Origin: Topomyia yanbarensis
Lineage: Eukaryota > Arthropoda > Insecta > Diptera > Culicidae
Length of the DNA: 64,000 bases
Direction: 5' to 3'
Assembly (NCBI RefSeq): GCF_030247195.1
Contig: NC_080670.1
Location: 42,703,524 to 42,767,523, forward strand
Shown here: positions 11,916 through 24,609 of the stretch, in pieces
How positions within the stretch are numbered: the first letter of the stretch is position 1
How the letters are laid out: each line of letters opens with the position of its first letter
Made by a program: the position numbers and the translations under genes
The notes under the pieces: model-generated
What the model was told of the DNA's origin: nothing
The model's input: the letters and a program-made list of their open reading frames with translations, nothing else
The model's database searches: none

Positions 11916-14210
11916 ACTTTTTTTTTGTTGAAGAATAAACATTATGTTTTTAATAAAAAAAAATGCTAAATTCGTTGATTTTCTTTTTGTTTTTTAACTA
12001 CATGACTAAAAAAATTCTATTTTTTTTTATTGAACACCCGTTATGCGGCCTTCTCTCATTCGTAACGATTGAAAAAGTGCAAAATCAACCTTCAACAGAA
12101 GTCTTGAGGTGCAAAAAAACAATGGCCAATTTTCCTATGCTCTCTAATAAAATCACATAGACGTTTTCTAACCAGAACTCGACTTTCTTTCTCATCTTCC
12201 ATACACCTAATCGGCTTCTACTCAGTAATCAAGCCCGAAGAAATAAATATATGTACCTATCCAATCATAAATCTTGGCTTTGCGAAACATAATTCAATTT
12301 CGTGAACCAAAAAAAAAAGAAAACATTCCTGCGCAAAAATCTCCAGCTTACCTAATCGGATTTGGTCGGTGATTGAGTTTCGTCGTCCAGCAAGAGACGA
12401 ACGAGAGCAATTGTGAAGCACTGCCGACGACGACAACGACGACGGGATTTGTTGGAAAAACCAATTTGATTTTGGCTGTATATGTTCGTCTGTAGTCTAG
12501 GTAGGTATCTACACGTAGCTACGAAAGTTTTCAATTATCCAGTGGGGGTGGAAAATGTTGCCTAGTTGGTTCAATTCCGCTCATTCATGATTCATTTATA
12601 TGGGCTAGCTTATAAAACATCTATCCATTTTTTCGGTAAAAACAGGAAAGATTCATTTCGCCCGGGGGGCTACTGATTTAACAAATACACGCCTTTATTA
12701 ATAGCTTTTTCTCCACCAATCCGATTAATCTTTCAACGCTTTCCACGGATTGTCGGGGCCGACCTGGAAAAAACAGTAGAAATCCCACAAGGAACGATAA
12801 GCCAATCGGATTCTACATTCACGAATCTTCGGCACGCAGTGCATACAGCAGGTTCGTGCCGGGCCAGGAATGGGGTTATTCGTTCCCCATATCCTTCAAA
12901 CACTGCGCTGTCACTTCAGGAGGGGAAAAGAGGTGAGCTTGGTTAGCAGAGCCTATTTATACATGGGGTGAGCGTAAGGCAGGTAAGTCAACGGATTACG
13001 ATAAGCGGTAGGTTTTAGAATCGAATCGGGATCACGGGACCGCCGTCGATTGTTTTCAATTTGAGTAGAGAGGGTTCGATTAGGAAAAAATGCCGTTCTG
13101 TTTCCAATTGAAGTCTTGCTATTTTCGTAGAAGGCTACACAATAATAATTAATGGACGTATGACCTGCAGTGTGTCTGGTCTGGTTGAAATTGGAATCAA
13201 ATCGGAGAATGGCGAGACACAAAAACAGACTCCGATATTCGAAATGTATCCGAAACTAGTGACAGGTATAAATTTGTCGGCCATTTTGAATCGAGTTATT
13301 AAATTGCATTGCATCGTATGAGCAACGAAAAGCCATGCTACGTGATGAAGTACCTGCCTTTTCAAAGTTCAACAGGTTATCTACGAGGCGAGAGTGAACT
13401 ATAACTTTTTGAATTTTGGCATTAATTTGGTACGGAAAATTGTTGCTGAAAAAGAGAAAAATAGCAAAAAGCGAAACCGCGGCCCATTGGTCGGTGTGGT
13501 GCTTTGCCAAGCACAGATTCCCCGATAGGTTTTTTCGCTCCTGACTGAAAAGTTTCCTGTTTGATGAGTCCGGAACAAGTTCGGGTCTCGCTATCGGTAG
13601 CATTCGGCGAGAGAAGAGGGAAGTTTTAGGGGCGAATGGAAAAATTATTTAATGAGAGGTTTCTATTCTGCCGACACCATCTAATGGAAATGGAGATGAA
13701 CAAATTTGAAGTTCGGTATGTCGGTGAGGGCTTGTTGTGTGTTTGAGGGTGGCTAAATCAAATCACCGGAAAGTCCAACAAGGCTGAAAGCAAACTTTTC
13801 TGTGCTATGTAATGTATCTATTTATTACGGAACCAGACTAAATAAGTTGCTTGGGCTGGGAAGCAATACTAAAGTTGGTCCTTCAACCAGGAGTTGAGAG
13901 TCGGTTTGTTAACCGATAATTGGCCAAATTGAAATTGATTCATTAATTATATTGTTATTTGTGACATACTTACTGAATATCTGTATGAATATAAAGAAAC
14001 AATTTGTTTAGTTGTTGCTTTTGATGTATATATTGGTTAGAGGCTTGCAAAAATAATAATTAAAGTAAGCTCATCATTTAGACAATTTTGACCTCGTCCC
14101 TTTTCTATTTCTAGTTTTCGCCAATGGCGCTATGGGAAAATACATCTACCGCATAACGAGTCATTTCCTTCTGATGATTTCAAAAGCGTTGTATCTTATT
14201 GTTGCAGAAA
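11916..14210. other. No supported gene; mostly single-copy-looking DNA
   Basis: Within this window the stretch has no repeats that recur elsewhere and no recognisable coding domains. Open frames such as the 115-codon minus-strand frame at 13,256-13,603 have no motif support. It could be host intronic sequence. Confidence 0.4.
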
Positions 14211-14247
14211 TCGTCGCTGTTGTGCTATCTTATGACAAACGCCATTT
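14211..14247 (+). repeat. 37-bp perfect inverted repeat, left copy
   Basis: Starts TCGTCGCTGTTGTGCTATCT. Its exact reverse complement occupies 22,249-22,285, about 8 kb away, on the other side of a tandem duplication. No target duplication is visible outside the two copies and homology does not extend inward. Confidence 0.85.
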
Positions 14248-14454
14248 TGGGGTAAACTGAGTTAGATATGCCACATTATTAATTTAAAAATTGTGTACAA
14301 AATGGCGTTTTCAGAATTTTGAAATTTTGCTTTGTTACTGAAATATAGCGAAAAAAGTGATGGAAAATTGTCAGTTTTTTGCTTTAAATCACTGTATCTT
14401 GGGATTCGCTTAAGGAATGTAGAAGTTTTAGATGTTTTTATATGTAAAAACGCT

Positions 14455-17400
14455 TTTAATCCACCTAACAGTGTGATGAGACATTTCTTATAACTCTTAT
14501 CACTCTTCGGATATTATATCGTTTGAGAGCATTTAGAACTTGATGCTTCGCGATGTTTTTGATAACACATACTAAATGGAATAGTGGCAGGACTCAGAGA
14601 ATCGCTCAAATCAGCATAGGACAACATCAGTGCTAGAAATCTCAAACCAAATCAATGGGAAAGCGAAAAAATGGCCCATAAAATAGACATACCAACGAAT
14701 TATTGTTAATGCTTTGTTAATAAAATATCTATATTGTGGTGGGAAAACTGATTTTTCCTAAAGGGGTTATATATTGTACTGAAATAAAAAAAAAAACGAT
14801 TTTTTTTTTTAATCGATCTGAAGTTTATATTTTACTCAAATTTCCAACGCGACTGAGAACTAAGAAATCAACGCTTTTTCTTGAAAAAGGCGATACTAGC
14901 AGTGATACCATTCAAAGAAAATCAACGGTGAATATTTCCAGACTTGTTTTTATTTCCTATTTAAGAACTATTGTATTTTTTGCATCCTAGATTGCATGAT
15001 TCAGTGATCGAAACCCAAAACTTCATAAAGTATTTGAAATTATTAAATTAAAATTTGTTTTTGCTATTGAAATTGACAAAATGATAGTATCGGCCCTTTG
15101 CCGATTGTTTACTTTTTCGGTCTCATCTATCAGCATTGAAGTATCGCCCTTACGTTTTTTTACAATAACTACCGTTTTACACCACCGATTTCGTCCGGGT
15201 TTTTTTCAATAGAGATCATTGTTACTATTTACAGCTGGTATCAGTTTGATAATCCTAAAAAATACGAAAATAACAGTTTCGCCTCTAAACTGCTAGCAAA
15301 AAAAGTATCGCCCTGTTTGTTTGCATGGAGCGTGGAGAGCGAAACTTTAAATAAACAAACAAAAATACAGTTTCGCCTGTTGTACTTTTTGCTGTAGTTT
15401 AAGAAAGCAATATCGTAGAATCTAAATTTTTAGGTTAATTTGTTGCGTTTCAAAGCCCTCATTCGCATGTAAGAAAAAAGCCCTATGTTTACATTTGTAA
15501 GTATCGCCCTTTTCACAAAAAAGCGTTGAAATGAAATCGCAGCTCCTGATATCACGCTATCTCTGAAGTGCATGCGTGCATAGTTCCAAATTTTATTTCG
15601 ACATCGACTTTTTCTAAAGGTGACTTCCCAGTAGTATCCTTGATTTGATTTATTATCGCTAATCCTAATGCAAAAGAACAAATAAAAACCTCACGAAAAC
15701 GAACCGTTTGGGAAAATCATCATCATAACTGGAATTTTCATTTTCACGAAACTTTTCGATAACCTTCCGTCACTTGGTGCACAGTAGGGTGACAGGAAAA
15801 AAATGACCCCTATCGGCCCACCTCTGCGTCGATTCCTAGTCCCACCAGGAGTACTTGCACCAAATTTGAAGCAAATCGGACAAGTCTAACTACCGGACCA
15901 ACGGACCTGAAGTTTGTATGGGAATTTTCAATAATTTACAAGGAGAAAACCCACCAGCACGCATTTTCGCCGCTAGGTGGCACTGTATGCATCGTATTAA
16001 TAAGAAATGAAAATGAAAATAAAAAGGATAATTGAATTGTCTACAACTTAGTCGAAGACTGCAAGTAAATCCGACTTTGTTAAAAGAAGTTATTAAACTT
16101 TTAACGAAGTGATGTCTTAGTCAGTTTTGCATGGGGCCTGATAGTGCATGGTTGTGTATCAGTACTCGATTCACACGAACTAAACATTTTTGTGAAATAA
16201 TCGTTAGGTTTAGCTCAATGGTATGTTCAGAAGAATTATAGTAAATAACACGAGTCATGCTTTGATTAGAAAATTTTAGTTCCACCTGTTACCGCATAGA
16301 GGGCGCCAACACTAACTTTTCAACGGAGAGAGATAGAAATTTGGTGTCTTCTACAAAGTTATAGAACAGGCATTTTTCAGTATTTCTTCTGAACATCTAT
16401 CTCTCTTCTATCTTCTACATCTACTCTATCTCTCTTCTATGAAAAGTTAGTAGTGGCGCCCTCTATGCGGTCACAGGTGGAACTAAATTTTTCTAACCAA
16501 AACATAACTCGTATTATTTACTATAATTCTTGTAAACATACTATTCCGCTAAATCTAACCATTATTTCACATAAATATATATAGTTCGCGGGACTCGAGT
16601 ACTGATACACAACCATGCACTGCTAGGCCCCATGCAAAACTGACTCAGACATCACATCGTTAAAAGTTTAATAACTTCTTTTAACATAGCCGGATTTACT
16701 AGCAGTCTTCAACTAAGTTGTAGATAATTAAAATATCTTTCTTATTTTCACTTACAGTGATAATACGATGTATACAGTGCCCCCTAGCGGCGAAAATACG
16801 ATCTAGTGAGTTTTCTTCATGTAAATTGTTGAAAAATCCAATATAAACTTCAGGCACGTTGGTCCGGTAGTTAGACTTGTCCGATTTGCTTCAAATTTGG
16901 TACAAGTACTCCTAGTGGGACTAGGAATCGACTCAGGGGTGGGCCGATTGAGTTTTCAAAAATTCATCATTTTTCTGGGCAGCCTAGTGCACAGTGCTCT
17001 AAAAATCTAACGAAATCGTCTTAGGGCACCAGCGGGTCTGTAAAGAATACAAAATATTAATTTCTATTCCATAATTTTCAGTTCAGCAATTCGAGAGATC
17101 GTGCTTACCGCAAGCCACGAAAAATAGACTACGTTGTGAAGCGATGGTCACTCTTTATTAAAAAATCACGGTTGAATAAAAAATAAAACTATTAAAAAAT
17201 TTCAAATAGTTTATAATTTTCACAAACTTATTAGGAAAAATTGTTTAATAAGATTTCGTAATATTGTGTAGGAAAAAAGCTGAAAATTTGAAAATAAATC
17301 TGAGGATTATGATTGATTACAGAACTCTGGAATTTTCTATTGGAATGTTTTCAGGCAGGAATTTGATATTGATGCTATTAGACAACTGTGAAATCAAGAC

Positions 17401-18706
17401 CAATAGATCAGTTACATATCGGGACCCCATTCCGACAATTTATCAAAAGTCCTCATGATGTTTACAACAACAGGTTATCAATCTACGGATCAGATAATTG
17501 TTATTGTAATATTGAATTAAATCAGTCTGCATCAATAAATTTCCAACTTCTATCCAATATTTTTTTTTGTGTGGTGGGGGGGTTGTATGGTGTTATACCC
17601 CAAAACCGTCTCTTGGCTACGCCGTTGCTTGGAGTTATTTATTTCGCTTTTCATTTTCCGAAAGGTTTCAGATCGATCCGATGGTTATAAGTTAGAAAAA
17701 TTGCAGTGAGAAGGTTCGCACAAATGAACATTTTTGTACTGATAAGTTATCAAGTTCCTTCCAGACAACTTGGAAGTGTTCGGAGATTATTTCTAGCGGT
17801 TGTAGATAGAAAAATGAAATACAAAATTCGATTTATCGAAATAATGTTTGGCTTATTTCAATGGATTATTACTATATTGAACAATAAATAGGCGACGAAG
17901 AGTAATCAACAAACAACAAGCCATAACTTTTAAAGTATTCAAAATAGATATTTTAAGTCTTCAGTAAAGTTATTCGCAAAAGTAAGAGCTACAAATTTGC
18001 TGAAGACATCATTTCGATATAATCACTTCCAAGAAAATTTGTGAAAATATCTCACTCATAGGGGGATTAATCAGCAAAAGCACAATACCAAAAGAAAGGG
18101 CATATTGCCTCCATTAAATTCTCCGAAGATACAATTGACCTAAAATAATCCGTTTTGGCGTTAATAATAGATTACATGTTTTTGGTCATATTTCTGGCAA
18201 TGGGAAATGATAAAAATCTTTCGTCCGCATTTAATGTTAAATATCTCTTTTGATAATAGTCCGATTTCAACATTCTATAGCTTGTTCGAAAGGTATTCGT
18301 TGAAGCTGTCTAAAAACATATAAATTGGTAATCTATATTGTCAATTCCGGCAGATAATTTAAAAAAACTGCAAAAAACGCCATTTTTACGCATTCAAACA
18401 TTTATATCTTAAAAACTAAACATCAGAATCAAAAACAAATTAATAGCGTTCATACTGTTTTTTAGTTCTTTCATTTAAAATTGGTTTGGATAAGATCGGT
18501 TCAGCCATTGCTGAGAAACACGAATGAGAATTTGTCCGTTACATACACACACACACACACAGACACACACACACACACACAGACATTGTCCCAAATCGTC
18601 GAGCTGAGTCGATTGGTATATAAGACTCGGCCCTCCGGGCCTCGGAAAAAATCTTGAAAGTTTGAGCGAATTCTATACATTTCTTTTATAAGAAATGTAA
18701 AACGTG
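14455..18706 (+). repeat. 3-kb interspersed repeat, tandem copy 1
   Basis: The unit opens with TTTAATCCACC and a short hairpin based on AGTG-GAT/ATC-CACT, and closes with a CA microsatellite, the string CGGCCCTCCGGGCC and a terminal hairpin ACATTTCTT/AAGAAATGT. A second copy follows immediately at 18,707. Without the 1,202-bp foldback and its extra duplication, copy 1 is about 3.04 kb, matching copy 2. Internal features shared by both are a cluster of AGTATCGCCCT/AGGGCGAAACT-like motifs (about 15,080-15,500) and a poly-G block near 17,575. No transposase or other domain was recognised. The end module also occurs alone at 49.4-49.67 kb and 55.38-55.62 kb, so this is a dispersed family and probably mobile. 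Confidence 0.85.
15785..16986. mobile_element. Foldback element with 8-bp target duplication, 1,202 bp
   Basis: Arms of roughly 540 bp in inverted orientation (about 15,785-16,325 and 16,440-16,986) flank a central stretch rich in TCTATCTC. The ends are TAGGGTGACAG and the complement of TAGGCTGCCCAG. GTGCACAG at 15,777-15,784 and 16,987-16,994 is an exact 8-bp target duplication, and the unoccupied site with a single GTGCACAG survives in the neighbouring tandem copy at 20,044-20,051. End sequence and 8-bp duplication fit a non-autonomous hAT-type element. A diverged half-arm lies at 56,113-56,460. Confidence 0.9.
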
Positions 18707-21700
18707 TTTAATCCACCTAACAGTGTGATGAGACATTTCTTATAACTCTTATCACTCTTCGGATATTATATCGTTTGAGAGCATTTAGAACTTGATGCTT
18801 CGCGATGTTTTTGATAACACATACTACATGGGATAGTGGCAGGACTCAGAGAATCGCTCAAATCAGCATAGGACAACATTAGTGCTAGAAATCTCAAACC
18901 AAATCAATGGGAAAGCGAAAAAATGGCCAAATAAATAGACATACCAACGAATTAAATGCTCTGTTAATAAAATATCTATATTGTGGTGGGAAAACTGAAT
19001 TTTCCTAAAGGGGTTATATATTGTACTGAAACAAAAAAAAACAATTTTTTTTGAATCGATTTGAAGTTTATATTTTACTCAAATTTCCAACGCGACTGAG
19101 AACTAAGAAATCAACGCTTTTTCTTGAAAAGGGCGATACTAGCAGTGATACCATTCAAAGAAAATCAACGGTGAATATTTCCAGACTTGGTTTTATTTCC
19201 TATTTAAGAACTATTGTGTTTTTTTACATCCTAGATTGCATGATTCAGTGATCGAAACCCAAAACTTCATAAAGTATTTGAAATTATTAAATTAAAATTT
19301 GTTTTTGCTACTGAAATTGACAAAATAATAGTATCGCCCTTTTGGTGATTGTTTACTTTTTCGGTCCCAACTTTCAGCATTGAAGTATCTCCCTTACGTT
19401 TTTTTACAATAACTACCGTTCTACACCACCGATTTTGTCCGTGTTTTTTTAATAGCGATCATTGTTACTATTTACAGCTGGTATCAGCTTAATAATCCTA
19501 AAAAATACGAAAATAACAGTTTCGCCTCTAAACTGCTAGCAAAAAAAAGTATCGCCCTGTTTGTTTGCATGGAGCGTGGAGGGCGAAACTTTAAATAAAC
19601 AAACAAAAATACAGTTTCGCCCGTTGTATTTTTTGCTGCAGTTTAAGAAAGCAATATCGTAGAATCAAAATTTTTAGGTTAATTTGTTGCGTTTCAAAAC
19701 TCTCATTCGCATGTATGAAAAAAGCCCTATGTTTACATTTGTAAGTATCGCCCTATTCACAAAAAAGCGTTGAAATGAAATCGCAGCTCCTGATATCACG
19801 CTATCTCTGAAGTGCAAAATATCTCTCACACGAAGAATCTTATCTTTACAGAAGAAAGAACATTTGTTTACATAGTTTCAAATTTTACTTCGACATCGAC
19901 TTTTTATTATCGCTAATCCTAATGCCAAAGAACAAATAAAAACCTCACGAAAACGAACCGTTTGGGAAAATCATCATCATTACTGGAATTTTCATTTTCA
20001 CGAAACTTTTCGATAACCTCCGTCACTTGCGTTACTGCACTGGGTGCACAGTGCTCTGAAAATCTAGCGAAATCGTCTTAGGGCACCAGTGGGTCTGTAA
20101 AGAATGCTAAAAATTAATTTCTATTCCATAATTTTCAGTTCAGCTCACCGCAAGCCATGAAAAATAGACGTTGTGAAGCGATGGTCACTATTTATTAAAA
20201 AATCACGGTTAAATAAAAAATAAAACTATTAAAAAATTTCAAATAGTTTATAATTTTCACAAACTTATTAGGAAAAATTGTTTAATAAGCTTTCGTAATA
20301 TTGTGTAGGAAAAAATCTGAAAATTTGAAAATAAATGTGAGGATTATGATTGATTACAGAACTCTGGAATTTTCTATTGGAATGTTTTCAGGCAGGAATT
20401 TGATATTGATGCTATTAGACAACTGTGAAATCAAGACCAATAGATCAGTTACATATCAGGACCCCATTCCGACAATTTATCAAAAGTCTTCATGACGTTT
20501 ACAACAACAGGTTATCAATCTACAGATCAGATAATTGTTATTGTAATATTGAATTAAATCAGTCTGCATCAATAAATTTTCAACTTCAATCCAATATTTT
20601 TTTTTGGGTGTGGTGGGGGGGGGGGGGGAGGGTTGTATGGTGTACCCCAAAACCTTCTCTTGGCTACGCCGTTGCTTGGAGTTATTTATTTCGCTTTTCA
20701 TTTCCCGATATGTTTCAGATCGATCCGATAGTTATAAGTTAGAAATATTGCAGTCAGAAGGTTCGCACAAATGAACATTTTAGTACTGATAAGTTATCAA
20801 GTTCCTTCCAGACAACTTGGAAGTGTTCGGTGATTATTTCTAGCGGTTGTAGATAGTAAAATAAATACAAAATTCGTTTTATCGAAATAATGTTTGGCTT
20901 ATTTCAATGGATTATTACTATACTGAACAATAAATAGGCGACAAAGAGTAATCCACAAACAACAAGCCATAACTTTTAAAGTATTCAAAATAGATATTTG
21001 AAGTCTTCAGTAAAGTTATTCGCAAAAGTAAGTGCTACAAATTTGCTGAAGGCATCATTTCGATATAATCACTTCCAAGAAAATTTGTGAAAATATCTCA
21101 CTCATAGGGGGATTAATCAGCAAAAGCACAATACCAAAAGAAAGGGCATATTACCTCCATTAAATTCTCCGAAGATACTATTGACCTAAAATAAGCCGTT
21201 TTGGCGTTAATAATAGATTACATGTTTTTGGTAATATTTCTGGCAATAGGAAATGATAAAAATCTATCGTCCGCATTTAATGTTAAATATCTCTTTTGAT
21301 AATAGTCCGATTTCAACCATCTATAGCTTGTTCGAAAGGTATTCGTTAAAGCTGTCTAAAAACATATAAATTGTTTATCTATGTTGTCAATTTCGGCAGA
21401 TAATTTAAAAAAACTGCGAAAAACGCCATTTTTACGCATTCAAACATTCATATCTTAAAAACTAAACATCAGAATCAAAAACAAATTAATAGCGTTCATA
21501 CTGTTTTTTAGTTCTTTCATTTAAAATTGGTTTGGATAAGATCGGTTCAGCCATTGCTGAGAAACACGAATGAGAATTTGTCCGTTACATACACACACAC
21601 ACACACACACAGACACACACACACACACAGACATTGTCCCAAATCGTCGAGCTGAGTCGATTGGTATATAAGACTCGGCCCTCCGGGCCTCGGAAAAAAT

Positions 21701-21748
21701 CTTGAAAGTTTGAGCGAATTCTATACATTTCTTTTATAAGAAATGTAA
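18707..21748 (+). repeat. 3-kb interspersed repeat, tandem copy 2
   Basis: Nearly identical in order and sequence to copy 1 but without the foldback insertion. It keeps the empty GTGCACAG site at 20,044-20,051. Differences include a longer poly-G tract near 20,617-20,630, a small insertion near 19,820-19,865 and a shorter text near 20,140. The CA microsatellite lies at about 21,589-21,630, and the unit ends with the AAGAAATGTAA hairpin. Confidence 0.85.
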
Positions 21749-22248
21749 TAAGAAATGTAAAATGTCTGAGGAACACAATGGCATAATAATTTTCAAAAAG
21801 AAAAAAACAATTATTACGACGAATATGCAGTTTTACTTTTAAATTGCCAATATTTCATGTTTGGCAACACTGTAATTAAAAATTACTATTTTTTCTAGAT
21901 TGCTTGCTCAATTTCCTTCAAAATGTATCTCACCGATTGTTTCTAGGCCGAAGATGTTAATAAAAGTTAATAGTTGATGCTTTTTTTCTGTGGAAAATTT
22001 TCCATGCACAATTATGACACGCCATACAAGTTTTGTCATCAATACACGCCTACGACACGTGTGAGTGCGATTTTTGTTTACATTTATAGTGAAAACTTGC
22101 AACGTAGTCAACCAAACTTCGTAATATTTGAGAGTTTAATACAGAATTAATAGAAGCATTAATTGTCTTCTTTGAATTGTTTTTACCATTTATAAGTTTC
22201 AAGATATTCAATCTCAAACTTTAAAAATCGTTTTTCTCGCAATGTGCT
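21749..22248. other. No supported gene
   Basis: AT-rich stretch between the tandem repeat and the right 37-bp inverted repeat. It does not match the corresponding sequence inside the left repeat (14,248-14,454). Confidence 0.5.
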
Positions 22249-22285
22249 AAATGGCGTTTGTCATAAGATAGCACAACAGCGACGA
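22249..22285 (-). repeat. 37-bp perfect inverted repeat, right copy
   Basis: Exact reverse complement of 14,211-14,247. It lies directly upstream of a LINE fragment. Confidence 0.85.
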
Positions 22286-22287
22286 AA

Positions 22288-23225
22288 TGGGCTTCTGCTC
22301 ATTATCGGCAGTGATTAAAATGCTCATAACATCATTTGGGGCAGCTCAGACAACAATCTGGGAGGCTCTGCACTGATGGAGTACATAAATAGTTCAAATC
22401 TCCATGTTCTGAATGTAGGAAACCGACAAACTTTTGCGAAATTTAGGAGAGAGGAGGTGTTAGACATAACGCTTTGCTCTGAAAGAGTTTCGCATAAGCT
22501 GTGAAATTGGCAAGCTCCAAATTAAACTGAACTGTTTCTACAAACTGCGACCTCTTATTGGAAAACCTGGCGACTAAATTTAATGAATAAATGAGTTGAG
22601 CTTGAAAGAATAAAGAAGGATATGAGAAGAGCTTGGTATCGGTGTCAGCGTGATGACTCCAGGTCTTTCAGGTCAGCTCGTAGTGCATATAAGAAATGTC
22701 TTAGATCTGCAGAGCGGGCCGACTGGCAAAACTTATGCACTAATGTCTCGAGTCTGAATGAGGCTAGCAGGTTAAATAAAATTCTCTCAAAATCAATATC
22801 CTTAAAACCAGAGATGGTGTGACGGGCGAAAAAGATGCTTTTAATTGTCTCTTCGACACACACACTTTCCAGATTGTGCCGATCCGGAGGTGAACCATGT
22901 TCAAGGATCTCATTCTGGTGATTCCGATTCGTGGGCGTTATCACGCACATTGGTTACAACTGAATCGGACAAGGGGCTGTTGACAGCTTTGCTACATACA
23001 AATAACCTGGAAAAGATGAAAGTTTTCCAGTGCTGATACAAAAGGTATTTGACGTTCTCAAACATGTCTTGAAAGAGATTATGCTTACCAGTCTTTCTAT
23101 CGGTTATATTCCGAAAGTATGGCAAGAAATAACTGTTAGATTTATTCCCAAAGGGGTGGAGGCGCTCAAGCTATGAAGCAGCCAAGAGTTTTATGCCTAG
23201 CAGCTTTGGAACGGATAATCGTTCT
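22288..23225 (+). pseudogene. Non-LTR retrotransposon fragment: endonuclease end and RT start
   Basis: The translation begins with the end of an apurinic-type endonuclease: a G-S-D then N-A-H block, IIWGSSDNNLGGSALMEYI, LNVGNRQTFAKFRREEVLDI and TLCSERVSHKL. A linker follows (RRAWYRCQRDDSRSF, SARSAYKKCLRSAERADWQN), then the first RT block with GYIPKVWQEITVRFIPKG and SFMPSSFGTDN. That order is usual for Jockey/Loa/I-type LINEs; I cannot fix the clade. Stops (one directly before N-A-H) and frameshifts make it non-functional. It stops abruptly near 23,225 where different sequence begins. Confidence 0.7.
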
Positions 23226-23239
23226 TCACGTTAGGAACG

Positions 23240-24600
23240 TCAGTTTAGTTGAATATCCGAAATATTCTACCCGACAGTGAATTCCGGCGGTGGATTTCTC
23301 CCGACACCGAAGCTCGCTTTCATGAGCGATTTAGCTCCTCGTTTCGTTGCGATCTACTCGATCTAGTCCCCGGTTGTCTGTCCAGGTCGGTAGGCGCTTT
23401 GGTGTCCAGCGATTGCGGGTGGAGCGTAGCTTCCAGTTCACTGACACCCCGGTTGATCTAGCCTACTCATGACCTACTCGGTGGAGTTCGGTTCGGAGAA
23501 TCCATGTGGAGTGGTATGGTACATCGGCGCTTCGAAGGTGCATCTATGCGAACTACTCGAGCTAGTTCCCGACAGCGGATCTAGCGTATTTCACTACGAG
23601 CGGTAAGGTGCACTTATTCGAACTGTCATTAGCACGTTGATCTCTTCTCTATTCCCTCTTCAGTTCCATTAGGATCTACGTGACTACTTTACTCACGGTA
23701 TTCCACGTCCTTTCTTCCTTCTTTAAACATCTCTTTTACGGCATTCGCCGCACTTAGAGCCGACTATTAGCTTCACATTTCCTCGAATTTGAGGCTATCG
23801 AACACCACTTGCTCCGGCGTTTCCTCCACACCATCGCTCTCCAGGCAGTGGATACGTGACCGATGCGAAGAAGATACTTCCTGAAGCAACCGTGACTGAT
23901 TCCCTTTTCGCTCGTAACTGGTCTGTGCGCATGCATATTGCTTGTGCTAGTCTCTAGCGGATGCCACTCGTTTACTGTACTCACTTCGATGTACATAGCA
24001 TTCTGCCGAAAATTCAACGGCATCTCACTGCGCCGCTTGAAACCGGTAACTCAATTTGCCTTTACTCCAGCGCATTCGTCATTGCAGCCCGATGTTGGTT
24101 GTCAACCTGGATATTCCCTCCTCTACGGTCAAACCGGTACGATGCCGAGGTAGGTCTTGCGTTTCGAGATAGAGCATGACTTCCGGTACGCTGACACCCC
24201 AGCGATTGGAAATCCAGTACTTCATCTCACACCACACATCTAGTCCCCAGCGATGGACTTAGATTACTCCAACCGATTCTTCTAAGCCCGGGTGCCGTGG
24301 TTGGTCCGGCAATTCCGTTGGAGCATGGTGCCCGGTTCACTGGTGCCTGAAGACCAGAACCCAATGTAACGTCGCGTACTACTATCTGAGATGAATCTAG
24401 TCTTCTTCGACGAAGAGTTCCTCGGCGACGGAATTTCTCCCGAACACGATTTGTTGTTTAACGGCGGCACTACTTTGTTGATCTCTTCGCCAGTTCTTCT
24501 ACAGCTCGGAGAGTTTACGCGTCACTACTCTGTTGACAGCTTTCCATGTATACTCGTCGTCTCTTCGACGATATTGTCGATTGTCACACCGGGTATACCC
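23240..24600 (-). pseudogene. R1-type LINE 3' fragment with second C-terminal finger
   Basis: On the minus strand near 23,760-24,000 the sequence encodes SHGCFRKYLLRIGHV and a following stretch like the C-terminal finger of the R1 group. Because the neighbouring element has its own version near 24,630-24,720, this is a second, overlapping or truncated copy. GC-rich 3' UTR-like DNA with repeated TCGCTGGGG-type strings (near 23,408, 24,191 and 24,247) fills the rest. No open frame is intact. Confidence 0.5.
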
Positions 24601-24609
24601 CTTTGAACT

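Noticed and set aside
17264..20742. Pairs of similar 64-105 codon frames at 17.3-17.7 and 20.3-20.7 kb
   Set aside because: The similarity is due to tandem duplication of the DNA; no codon-level conservation or domain is evident.
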